The notes under the pieces: model-generated
The model's input: only the letters and a program-made list of their open reading frames with translations
Told to the model about the DNA's origin: nothing
Database searches by the model: none
Program-made: the position numbers and the translations under genes
In this document: piece after piece, positions 44,455 to 52,630 of the stretch
Numbering within the stretch: position 1 is the first letter of the stretch
Layout of the letters: the number at the start of each line of letters is the position of its first letter
Origin: a virus
IMG/VR virus record: IMGVR_UViG_3300049259_000177
Coordinates: 1-64,000 of that record
Reading direction: 5' to 3' (one strand)
Length of the DNA: 64,000 nt

Positions 44455-44570
44455 TTGCAGCAGGGCCCGCCCTGGCGAGTACGTGTGCCGGGTCATCGGG
44501 GGAGCGACCCCTCGCCGACACTCGGCCACTGTCCCGGCCAGGAGGGGGACCGAAGTCCCACACTTTTCAC
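44455..44570 (+). ncRNA. Orphan leader-like transcript (candidate small RNA)
   Basis: TTGCAG (44455-44460), 19 bp, TACGTG (44480-44485) form a plus-strand promoter divergent from the recT unit. Then come a leader-type hairpin GGGG-GAGCGA-CCCC (44498-44511), an AGGAGG (44540-44545) with no start codon in reach, and a terminator-like stem GGGAC/GTCCC with loop CGAA (44546-44559) followed by ACACTTTTC. It would give an RNA of about 80 nt that resembles the mRNA leaders but codes for nothing. The other 65 bp to 44634 hold no feature. Confidence 0.45.
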
Positions 44571-44634
44571 CGGGGAGCGCCTCGTGACGTGACCGCCAGG
44601 ACGAGCCATCTGTGCAGCGATCAGGATAGGGCCG

Positions 44635-45105
44635 TTACACGCCTCCGCTCAATGATGCGCTCCGGCGTTTCGCCGTTGGTGACGCCGTGGCACCTTCGAT
44701 CTTCTGTGTCACCTTCACCTTCGACCAGAACTCACGGTAGGTGGTCTGGCTGGCGACGAGCACGGTACCGATGGTGGCGATGAGGGTCTGTCCGTGCCCG
44801 ATGGTGCCGTCGACTACGCAGGTGATGACCGCGACGGCGACCGCGACGGCAGCGCCGACGAGAGTTCGGGTGGTCGTCGACCAGTGCGGTTGCTGAATGA
44901 TCGCGACGATCGGCGGGGAAATTACGCCCACCACGAGCCCCCACAGTGCCGTGGTCGTGACGATCGAGCCTGCGCTGTCCGCTGGGGGAGCCTTGCCGGT
45001 GGTGGCATACGCGGTGTGCTGCGCAGTGACGAGCAACAGGAGGCACGTAGCGAGCAGGACGAGGAACCTGATCACCCACGAACGCTGCCATAGTCGGACG
45101 AACAT
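44635..45105 (-). CDS. Multi-span membrane protein, holin candidate, 156 aa
   Basis: Begins MFVRLWQRSWVIRFLVLLAT with GAGGAGG upstream. At least three and probably four hydrophobic spans (VIRFLVLLATCLLLLVTA, GLVVGVISPPIVAIIQ, TLVGAAVAVAVAVITCVV, IATIGTVLVASQTTY) and a basic C-terminus. Size, topology and place after the tail genes fit a holin. No lysin gene adjoins it, so this is inference. Confidence 0.65.
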   Translation of the reverse strand: MFVRLWQRSWVIRFLVLLATCLLLLVTAQHTAYATTGKAPPADSAGSIVTTTALWGLVVGVISPPIVAIIQQPHWSTTTRTLVGAAVAVAVAVITCVVDGTIGHGQTLIATIGTVLVASQTTYREFWSKVKVTQKIEGATASPTAKRRSASLSGGV

Positions 45106-45116
45106 GCTGGACCTCC

Positions 45117-45656
45117 TCAGTAGCCGAAGCCGTAGAAGTAGAACCCGATTGGGTCGATGGCGAGGGTGTGGGGCGGCAGACGTACCAAGCATCTGCCGTC
45201 CAGGGGGCTGTAGGCCGTGCACGAAGACTGGCTGGGAGTGGGGGACGGGCTGTGCGGATGGTGGCTAGGGTGCGGCTTGGGTGAGCGATGGCTCGGGCTC
45301 GGTGACGGTGGCGGTTCAGACTGAGGTTGCGGCGTCGAAGGTCGCTGGGCCTGCTGCTCGATCTGCCGGATCATCTGCGGGCTGACCCCAGCGTTCTTGA
45401 GTGCATGACGGAACGCAGCCAACTGCCGATTCGCGCTTCCTATCCGGCCACTGAGCGCCTCGACCTGGCGGTTGGAGTGGCGCAGCGCGTCGAGCGCCCG
45501 GTCGAGACGCCGCCCATTCTGCTGGCTGCTCTCGTACGCCGAGTAGATGCCGTAGATAGCGACCGCGACGATGGCGAGTGCCGCAACTCGTCTCCATAAG
45601 GGCCCACTGCCCCGGGCGCGGGCATAGGTGGCTCGCGCTCGGTCACGTGTGGTCAC
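45117..45656 (-). CDS. Membrane-anchored coiled-coil protein, 179 aa
   Basis: GTG start (MTTRDRARATYARARGSGPL). One N-terminal transmembrane helix (VAALAIVAVAIYGIYSAY), a coiled coil of about 50 residues (RLDRALDALRHSNRQVEALS), then a Pro/Ser/His-rich outer region and a C-terminal domain with one Cys pair (SCTAYSPLDGRCL). An extracytoplasmic spacer protein, perhaps part of the lysis cassette. Confidence 0.7.
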   Translation of the reverse strand: MTTRDRARATYARARGSGPLWRRVAALAIVAVAIYGIYSAYESSQQNGRRLDRALDALRHSNRQVEALSGRIGSANRQLAAFRHALKNAGVSPQMIRQIEQQAQRPSTPQPQSEPPPSPSPSHRSPKPHPSHHPHSPSPTPSQSSCTAYSPLDGRCLVRLPPHTLAIDPIGFYFYGFGY

Positions 45657-45958
45657 GAGTGACCTCCGTTCTTGCGTTTCTCGTCGGCCCCGAACACAAG
45701 CGGCAAGCCCGTGAGGGAGACGCCGACGGCAACCGCAGCCGGGTCGACTTTCTTGGACAGGAACACCTCGTGGACGATGATCGCCATACCCGCGAGGAAG
45801 GCGATCACGTCGCGGACGGTGGCGAATCCTGTCGGCAGCCGGATGGTGATGCTCCGGCCGCGCCGAGGCGGTTCCGGTTCCGGTTCCGGAGGTGCCGTGA
45901 CCTTGCGTGGCGCACGCTTAGCCGGTGTGCGCTTCACGGGCTGCTTACGCTCGGTCAC
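45653..45958 (-). CDS. Two-span membrane protein with leaderless start, holin-like, 101 aa
   Basis: GTG start (MTERKQPVKRTPAKRAPRKV) without a ribosome-binding site, seven bases downstream of a TAACCT -10 box. A basic, Pro-rich N-terminus of 40 residues is followed by two transmembrane helices (VRDVIAFLAGMAIIVHEVFL, PAAVAVGVSLTGLPLVFGAD). Resembles small phage holins or antiholins. Overlaps the next gene by 4 bp. Confidence 0.65.
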   Translation of the reverse strand: MTERKQPVKRTPAKRAPRKVTAPPEPEPEPPRRGRSITIRLPTGFATVRDVIAFLAGMAIIVHEVFLSKKVDPAAVAVGVSLTGLPLVFGADEKRKNGGHS

Positions 45959-45965
45959 GCACCGA

Positions 45966-45995
45966 AGGTTAGGCGCGGAGTCTGGTTAGCGTCGC
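45966..45995 (-). promoter_or_regulatory. Class II promoter, leaderless
   Basis: Minus strand GCGACGCTA (45987-45995), 15 bp, TAACCT (45966-45971), seven bases to the GTG at 45958. The TAA of the upstream gene overlaps the first box. It would allow the membrane (lysis-type) genes to be expressed separately from the tail genes. Confidence 0.65.
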
Positions 45996-46447
45996 CCCGT
46001 CGCCTTGCGCGGCGAGGCTTTCTTGACGGCCGGTTTCTGTCCGTCCGCCGTCGGCGTAGGCCGGGGTTCGACCGGCGGTAGTTGCTCTCGCTGCCGTGTC
46101 TTGCGCGAGCCGTGCTGGCCGTCCTGCAACCGGGCGATCTGCGCGAGCAGGCGCTCCCGCTCCTCGTCCCACTGGGCCTTCTCGCTGACGTAGCGCTGGG
46201 CCAAGGTGTTCAGTGACGCCCGCGCCTGCGCCTCGCGGTCGAGCCCTTGGAGCATCTGGTCGCGGACGACTTCGATCGACGCGTCCTTGACGGCATCGGC
46301 GCTGACGTCGAGATTCAGCGCGCCCCCTGGCGCTGGCGGCGCAGGAGCCGGTTGTTGCGCGGTCCGGTCGGCGACGCGCTCGACGGCTGTCTTCGCTGCC
46401 GCGACTGCGGCCTCGACGTCCGGGTCGGGTTCAGGCATGCACGGCAT
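45986..46447 (-). CDS. Hypothetical coiled-coil protein, 153 aa
   Basis: Begins MPCMPEPDPDVEAAVAAAKT (a second ATG three codons later is equally likely). Long helix with heptad pattern between residues 55 and 115 (EVVRDQMLQGLDREAQARAS), then a basic Pro-rich tail. 30 bp separate it from the giant fibre gene. Perhaps a small virion or fibre-assembly protein. Confidence 0.65.
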   Translation of the reverse strand: MPCMPEPDPDVEAAVAAAKTAVERVADRTAQQPAPAPPAPGGALNLDVSADAVKDASIEVVRDQMLQGLDREAQARASLNTLAQRYVSEKAQWDEERERLLAQIARLQDGQHGSRKTRQREQLPPVEPRPTPTADGQKPAVKKASPRKATGRR

Positions 46448-46477
46448 GCTTGCACACGCTGTCCCGAGCCTGGCGCA

Positions 46478-49400
46478 TCACGCGGCGGCGAGAGCGTCGA
46501 CCTGCTTGCGTAGCGTTGCGATCTCCGCCTTGAGCGCAGCGAGGTCGGCGTCGTGCTCCTTGACGATCGGGAGCAGCGGAACCCAGCCCCGGGCGTAGTC
46601 GACGCTGTCGACGCTGTCGAGGTAGTGGATGACGAGTTCGTCGAGACCGGCCGCCCACACCTCCTCGGCGATCAGCCCCCACTGCAACTGCTCGTTGGGC
46701 TCCTCGTCGTCGAACAGGTCAGTGCGCCAGTTGTACTCGACGGCACGGGCCTTGAAGATGCGGCGCGGGTCGGACAGGTCGGCGATGTTCTGCTTGAACC
46801 GTTCAGAGGATGAGATCTTGCCGAGCCTGAATGGCGAGCCAGACCCCCAGATCGTCGACGCATTGTTGGTCGTATATCCGTTGATCGTGTCGGCGCCGTA
46901 GAACGCCACGCCGGTCAACTCGAAGTTGGCGTTACAGGAGATGGTGCCACCACCGTTGTTGATCTGGCCGACGGCGTTGATCGCGTAGCCGCCCATGCCC
47001 AGCCCGCCGGTGATCGACGGGCTGGCGAGCGTGACACCGGAGATGGTGTGGCCGTTGCCGACGACGTCGGTGCCGAGGTAGATCCCCGTACCGATGCTGC
47101 CAAGGCTGACCGACCCGTTTATGGACACCGATTGGTTGGCTGCGCCGATACTGATCAGGCCGTTGCTTTGCATGATGATCAGCGAGCCTGCGTTGACCAG
47201 CGTCAATGACGTGCCGCCGCTGTAGCCGATACCAGCCGAGCCGCCGGAAGAGTTGTAGAAGTAGATGGTGTCGGCACCACTGCTGCTGATCTCGACGCGC
47301 GCACCTGACGCGGCGGTGCGGATCAGGCCGCCGGTGATCGTCCCGCCGGTGACCGAGATGAACGGCGCACCGCCGCTGATCGCCATAGTGGCGACTTCGA
47401 TGCCACCGGAGTCGAAAACATGAAAGCCGGAGCCGTTCATCTCGGTGCGTGCGCCGGAGTCGGCGGTCTTGATGCGCGCGGACACCGTGACGTCCGCCGT
47501 CAGGAGACCGGCGATGAGCGAGCCGACGCTGACCGTCGCGATCTTCGCCGCCTGAATGGTCGCGTCGACGATCTTGGCGTTGGTGATCGTCGCGTCACCG
47601 ATCTTGGCGTTGATGATCGTGCCGTCGGCGATCTGCGCGGTGCCGATAGCGGCGTTGGCGATCTGCGCGGTGCCGACAGCGGCGTTGGCGATCTTGGCTG
47701 TGACGATCGACGCGTCAGCGATGTTCGCCGTCCCGACGGCAAGGGCGCCGATCTTCGCGTTGGTGATCGCCGCGTCCGCGATCTTCGCCGTGGTGATCGC
47801 CGCGTCCGCGATCTGTGCCGATCCGACCACTCGCCGCAACTGGATGTCGTCCACCCAGATCGAGGACCCGGCGGGGGAGGTGTTGAGCGCCCAAACCGAC
47901 AGCAGCATCTCTTGCATACCGGCAGGCACCACGAACAAGCCCTCGTACTTCGCTGTCGCGACGCCGACAGCCGTCGGGGCGATCGGCGTCGCGCTCAGTG
48001 TGGCCGCCGCGTTGAACATGGTCACTTGCAGCATCGCCCCGGCCACTGAACCGCGAGCCTGTATCGAGATGTACCACACGTCACCGGGCGTGGTGCCTAT
48101 CGTCCCTTGGGGCGCAGCGGTGACCAGGATCGCGCTGTTGCTGGTGGCGGCCGTTCCCGAAGGTGTCAGTTTCATCGACTTCGAGCCGTTGATCGGCGCG
48201 GCTACATCCAATGCGACGGCGCCCGAGTATCCCGATGCAACCCCGGACTTCCAGCCTGCCGCCATCGTCGGTGCGGCGGACGATACTTCCTCGAAGCCGG
48301 GGTTGAGCAGCACGTTGTCGGACAGTGCGCCGACGGTCAACTTCTCGGTGCTGACGGCACCGGAGGCGATCTGTGTCGCCGTAATGGCGCCCGCAGCGAT
48401 CAAGCCGGTGGTGATCGCGCCGGTGATGATCTTCGGCGTGGTGATCGCACCGTCGGCGATCTGCGCCGTCACCGTGACCTTGCGCATCTCCACGGCATCG
48501 ACGCATAGGTAGTTCCCGGTATTCGGGTGCGAGTTATAGACGACGACCTGGGCGTAACTGGCTCCGGCGGGCGCTGTCCGCTGACCCTCGTAGACTTGGT
48601 CGTTCTTCGTGCCACCGGGGCCGCCGACATTGCTCAGGTAATCGACTGAACCGATCAGGCTCTTGTTGCCGTCGTACCAATTGACGCGCAGATAGATGCC
48701 GTTGGTCACGGCAGTGGTGTTGCCGTAGAGCATGCGCAGAAAGTAAGCCGCGCCGCCTTGGACAGGAATGAAGTCCGACCAGATGGAGGTCCAACTCGCC
48801 GGATCGGCGAACAACACGGCATATTGCTGCCCCGACGTCGCCCGTGCGGCGCTGAGTTCCAAGTAGGAGTTCGCCTGATTGGAGGTGTCCGCGTTGTTGT
48901 ACCAGCGCGCAATATTCAACGTGTTACCGGTCGGTGCGTTTAGTGCGACGCCGATGTCCTCGAAAGAGGAGTTCGGCAGGAGGTTGTCGCCGATGGCCCC
49001 GATGGTCAGTTTCTCGGCAGTCACCGCCCCGGCGGCGATCTGAGTAGCCGTGACCGCCCCGGCGGCAAGGACTGCTGTGGTAACGCTGCCTGCGATGAGT
49101 TTGGGGGTGGAGATCGAGCCGTCGGCGATCTGCGTCGACGTGACTGCGTTCGCCGCAATGATTGCAGAGGTGACCGAGTTGACCGCGAGCACAGCAGTCG
49201 TGACGCTGCCAGCAGCGAGTTGGGTGGTGCCGACCGTGCCGGGCAGGATCTCATCGGGCATCGGCGAATAGGCTGTGGCGACATTACCTCGCTCGATCTG
49301 TAGCCCGTCGAAGTAAACGCCCGCGCCAGTTGTGCCGTAGAGACGCAGGTCGACAGACGTTGTCGTCGGTCCGGAGGTGAGCGGGATCTCGATGATCTGC

Positions 49401-51796
49401 CACTGGTCTGTCTTGGACCAGTCCACCGAGACGGTTGGCAACGCGACGTAGACGCCCGGGTGGGACCAGTCGATAACCCATACGGGAGAGGAGATTCCGC
49501 TCGCCGGTGCCGCTACGTTCGGCGGCGCCATCGCTGCGGTCACACCGGCCGGTATCCAGACGGCCATGCTGAACGTGTACTCGGTGCTCGGCTTTACTGC
49601 GTACGTCTTCGCGGCGTAATGGTCATGGGCTGTGTCCGGGTTCACCACGTGTAGGACGCGTACGCCGTGGAATGGACTCGGATGGTCGGTTGGGTCCGTC
49701 AGGACCGCTGAGAAACTGGTACCCCATCCAGTCAGCGAACCGGATTCGAACGACGAGTCGGGAGCGATGTTGCCGCCGCCGATCGTCACGTCCAGCGCGA
49801 CGGGTGTCACGGCCTTGGCGGCGATCTGCGCGGCAGTGACGGCGCCAGCGGCGATCTCGGCGGTGGCGACCGCATTCGCTTGAATGACGCGGGCGTCGAT
49901 CGCGTCGGTGGCAATCTTCGCGTTGGTTATCGCCGCGTCATTGATGTCGGCGGCGACCAGTGGCGGAACGACGCCCCCGGCGATGTCGGACGGCGTGCTC
50001 ATGTTGCCGGACCGGTCGACCGCGACGAAGCGGACGTAGACGGTGTCGCCCGCACCACCGACGGCGATCGAGGTGCTGGGTCCGATGAGGCTGTCGATGA
50101 TCTGCACGCCCGGGTCGGTGATGGCGAAGTTGTTGGACGCGGACGCATACACGTCGGTGTGGGAGAAGTCGGCGGACATTGGGTTGCCGCCGGAGTCCAG
50201 TCCATCCCAGGTGACGCGGAGCACGCCGAGGTAAGGCTCAGTGACGGGCGTGCTCGGCTTGTTGGGCGGCGTCGTATCTTCGGCGAGCAGGATCGCTTCG
50301 CTCTCGGTCCAGGCGCCTTCGTTGCCGCCGAAGTCGACTGCGCGCACGCGGGCGGTGAACAGATGTCCGACCGGCAGGCTCGACAGGAACATGACGGTGC
50401 CGTCGTTGAACTGCTCGGCGCCGGTCCAGCCGTTCGAGTCGATGCGGTAGGCGACGTCGTAGTGCCCGAAATCGTCGAAGGCGGAGCCGTCCGTGTTCTC
50501 GGTGACGTCGGTCCACGAGATCGTCGCCTGCGCTTCGGTCTGACCGGCGGCGTCGACGTACGCAGCGGAGGAGACGTCGACGGCGAGCGGCGCGGCCGGG
50601 AAGGTGACGTCCGGCCCCTCTTTCTTCGGCTGCGGCGCGCGTGTGTTCGACGTCGAGCCGTTGAGAATGCCGTCGATCTTGCGTTGCAGCCGCATCGAGA
50701 TCTCGACGATGAGGTCGTTGAGTTCGATCGACGTGCTCTGTAATCCGTCCTGGCTGAACACGCGCGCGATGGTGCGCACGCGCTGCGGTGCCCAGCCAGT
50801 GTCGTCGTCGGTGCGCCGCTGGTCGTAGCGGACGTAGTCGCCGAGGTAGTAGTCGACGGAGGGCGTCGGTGCGCCTTCGCCGCCAGGAATGTAGACGAGG
50901 GTGATCGCTTCACTCGTCGCCTGATAACTCGCCGCCTCGACTTCGCCTATAGCCTGCAAGGTGCCGAGGTCGGTGACGCCGCCACGACCGTCGTACGCTT
51001 CGCGGCGACGACCGGACCAGTTCGGCGTGGCTTCCTCGGCGAGCGCGCCTTCATCGCCGACGAGCAGCACCGTCGAGCGCTTGGTACGCCGCGACCGCAC
51101 GCGCGGGCCCTGGGTGACGGACTGACCGAGCCGGAAGATGACGTCGGGGCGGTCGGTGCCGCCGGGCCCGGTGTCCGGTACGAACATCTGCAACGTCATG
51201 CCGTTCATGCGGAAGTCGGCCCAGGCGTTGTCCGCGAACCCTTGCAGCACCTTGAGGTAGTCGCTGCCCGTGTCGTAGGTGATCGTGTACTGCTTCGGCC
51301 ACGGCTGCCCGGCGGAGTCGTTGACGGCGTCGAAGTCGTAGGAGACGTCCTGCAACGCGCCGCGCGCCTTCGCCTTCGAGATCAGGTCGTGCATGATCTG
51401 ACCGGGGGTGGCGTCGGCGAACCCTTGATGCGGGTCGAGGTTGATGACCGGACCGCCCGGGACGTGATCGGCCGGGAAGACGATCGGGTCTTCGAGCAGC
51501 GCAAGGACGCCACGTCCGCCGAACGTCGTCGTCATCGTCGGCTTCGGCTGCTTCGCCGGATCGTCGCTGTCGTCTTCGAGCAGGTACCAGTCGGGCTGGA
51601 TTACCCCGTCGACGACGGGGACGAGGACCGCTTCGTCGAGGTCGATCAGCGCCGAGCCGACGCCGAGCAGCGGGTACTCGGCAGACAGCGCACCGGTTCC
51701 GTTGAACTCTTCCTGGATGCTCGCGGAGGTGAACTCGGACAGGCGGCCGATGTAGGTGGTGCCGTCTATCTCGTAGATGTCGAAGTACACGCCCAT
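46478..51796 (-). CDS. Giant tail protein with S74 autoprocessing chaperone, 1772 aa
   Basis: N-terminal 380 residues (MGVYFDIYEIDGTTYIGRLS, GGRGVLALLEDPIVFPADHV) match prophage tail-endopeptidase/tail-tip hub proteins. Residues about 400-620 hold two fibronectin type III-like domains (AQATISWTDVTENTDGSAFD, RVTWDGLDSGGNPMSADFSH). Long repeats such as AVTAAQIAAGAVTAEKL form a fibre shaft. The end (SSERFKQNIADLSDPRRIF, LQWGLIAEEVW) is an intramolecular chaperone domain of peptidase family S74, which trimerises the fibre and then cuts itself off; the Ser-Lys dyad is the first Ser and the Lys of SSERFK. Main host-contact protein of the tail. Confidence 0.85.
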   Translation of the reverse strand: MGVYFDIYEIDGTTYIGRLSEFTSASIQEEFNGTGALSAEYPLLGVGSALIDLDEAVLVPVVDGVIQPDWYLLEDDSDDPAKQPKPTMTTTFGGRGVLALLEDPIVFPADHVPGGPVINLDPHQGFADATPGQIMHDLISKAKARGALQDVSYDFDAVNDSAGQPWPKQYTITYDTGSDYLKVLQGFADNAWADFRMNGMTLQMFVPDTGPGGTDRPDVIFRLGQSVTQGPRVRSRRTKRSTVLLVGDEGALAEEATPNWSGRRREAYDGRGGVTDLGTLQAIGEVEAASYQATSEAITLVYIPGGEGAPTPSVDYYLGDYVRYDQRRTDDDTGWAPQRVRTIARVFSQDGLQSTSIELNDLIVEISMRLQRKIDGILNGSTSNTRAPQPKKEGPDVTFPAAPLAVDVSSAAYVDAAGQTEAQATISWTDVTENTDGSAFDDFGHYDVAYRIDSNGWTGAEQFNDGTVMFLSSLPVGHLFTARVRAVDFGGNEGAWTESEAILLAEDTTPPNKPSTPVTEPYLGVLRVTWDGLDSGGNPMSADFSHTDVYASASNNFAITDPGVQIIDSLIGPSTSIAVGGAGDTVYVRFVAVDRSGNMSTPSDIAGGVVPPLVAADINDAAITNAKIATDAIDARVIQANAVATAEIAAGAVTAAQIAAKAVTPVALDVTIGGGNIAPDSSFESGSLTGWGTSFSAVLTDPTDHPSPFHGVRVLHVVNPDTAHDHYAAKTYAVKPSTEYTFSMAVWIPAGVTAAMAPPNVAAPASGISSPVWVIDWSHPGVYVALPTVSVDWSKTDQWQIIEIPLTSGPTTTSVDLRLYGTTGAGVYFDGLQIERGNVATAYSPMPDEILPGTVGTTQLAAGSVTTAVLAVNSVTSAIIAANAVTSTQIADGSISTPKLIAGSVTTAVLAAGAVTATQIAAGAVTAEKLTIGAIGDNLLPNSSFEDIGVALNAPTGNTLNIARWYNNADTSNQANSYLELSAARATSGQQYAVLFADPASWTSIWSDFIPVQGGAAYFLRMLYGNTTAVTNGIYLRVNWYDGNKSLIGSVDYLSNVGGPGGTKNDQVYEGQRTAPAGASYAQVVVYNSHPNTGNYLCVDAVEMRKVTVTAQIADGAITTPKIITGAITTGLIAAGAITATQIASGAVSTEKLTVGALSDNVLLNPGFEEVSSAAPTMAAGWKSGVASGYSGAVALDVAAPINGSKSMKLTPSGTAATSNSAILVTAAPQGTIGTTPGDVWYISIQARGSVAGAMLQVTMFNAAATLSATPIAPTAVGVATAKYEGLFVVPAGMQEMLLSVWALNTSPAGSSIWVDDIQLRRVVGSAQIADAAITTAKIADAAITNAKIGALAVGTANIADASIVTAKIANAAVGTAQIANAAIGTAQIADGTIINAKIGDATITNAKIVDATIQAAKIATVSVGSLIAGLLTADVTVSARIKTADSGARTEMNGSGFHVFDSGGIEVATMAISGGAPFISVTGGTITGGLIRTAASGARVEISSSGADTIYFYNSSGGSAGIGYSGGTSLTLVNAGSLIIMQSNGLISIGAANQSVSINGSVSLGSIGTGIYLGTDVVGNGHTISGVTLASPSITGGLGMGGYAINAVGQINNGGGTISCNANFELTGVAFYGADTINGYTTNNASTIWGSGSPFRLGKISSSERFKQNIADLSDPRRIFKARAVEYNWRTDLFDDEEPNEQLQWGLIAEEVWAAGLDELVIHYLDSVDSVDYARGWVPLLPIVKEHDADLAALKAEIATLRKQVDALAAA

Positions 51797-52630
51797 CTAC
51801 ACGAGCCAAGCAGGAGTGCCGGTGACGGTCAGTTTCGTGGTGGCACCGCCGCCGGTGCCGCGCAGTTGAAGCGACGGGGTGTTGCCCGGCCGGGCGGGTG
51901 GCACGTTGTGATAGCGGGCGCCGCTGTAGCGCAGGTGCCCGAGGTTGGGCACGAAGCCGCCGAGCCCGGTTGCACCCCATCCGTCGCTGCCACCGCCGAC
52001 GACGATCGACTCACCGGCCGGGATCGCTCCGTCATAGGTCCACCAGTCGCCGTCGCCATCGGTGGTGGCGATAACGAGAGGGTTGTTGATCGGGCCGTCG
52101 ACCTGAGTGGTGAGACGTTCCTGCGGTGCGGTGACGGCAGCGAACGAGGTGAGCGCGAGCGCCTGCGGCAGACCGGGACCTGCGACGGTTGCGTCGGTGA
52201 CGGGACCTGCGTCGTCCCACCACACGCCATCCGGCACCTGCACCTCGATGGCGGCGCGGATGCCAAGGTTGCCGATCGGCGTCGGCTCGATCGCGGCAAT
52301 GACCTCGCCGTAGCAGTAGCGCGCGCCGCCTCCGGCGAGTGTGCGCCTGTAGCGCTGCAACCTATGTCCGGGCGTGACGGCGCGCAGAAAGAGGTCCCAC
52401 CACTGCTCGACGAGAGAGCGCGTGTCATCGCCGAGCCAGATATTGAGGGTGAAGGTGCCCTGGTCGAACTGCTTGGGTGCCCACAGTTGGCCGGTGCGAT
52501 TGGCGACCTGGCCGTTTTGCCCGCGCTTGGCCGGGCTGCGGTACAAGCCGCTGCGCATCTCGACGTCGCGCAACCAGCCGTCGGTCAACAGCCAGTCATC
52601 CACCCACCAGTCTTCACGTTGATCGGTCAT
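51797..52630 (-). CDS. Distal tail (Dit-like) minor tail protein, 277 aa
   Basis: Begins MTDQREDWWVDDWLLTDGWL. Beta-rich, with an N-terminal belt-type region (DQGTFTLNIWLGDDTRSLVE) and a C-terminal Gly-rich domain. Its place between the tape measure and the tail-tip hub is the standard Dit position in siphoviruses. Four-base overlap with the tape measure gene; stop codon abuts the next ATG. Confidence 0.75.
   Translation of the reverse strand: MTDQREDWWVDDWLLTDGWLRDVEMRSGLYRSPAKRGQNGQVANRTGQLWAPKQFDQGTFTLNIWLGDDTRSLVEQWWDLFLRAVTPGHRLQRYRRTLAGGGARYCYGEVIAAIEPTPIGNLGIRAAIEVQVPDGVWWDDAGPVTDATVAGPGLPQALALTSFAAVTAPQERLTTQVDGPINNPLVIATTDGDGDWWTYDGAIPAGESIVVGGGSDGWGATGLGGFVPNLGHLRYSGARYHNVPPARPGNTPSLQLRGTGGGATTKLTVTGTPAWLV

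Noticed and set aside
45915-45923. Operator-like CGCTTAGCC inside the 101-aa membrane protein gene
   Set aside because: One mismatch, no promoter boxes in the right spacing and explained by the Lys-Arg-rich coding sequence; too weak to call an operator.
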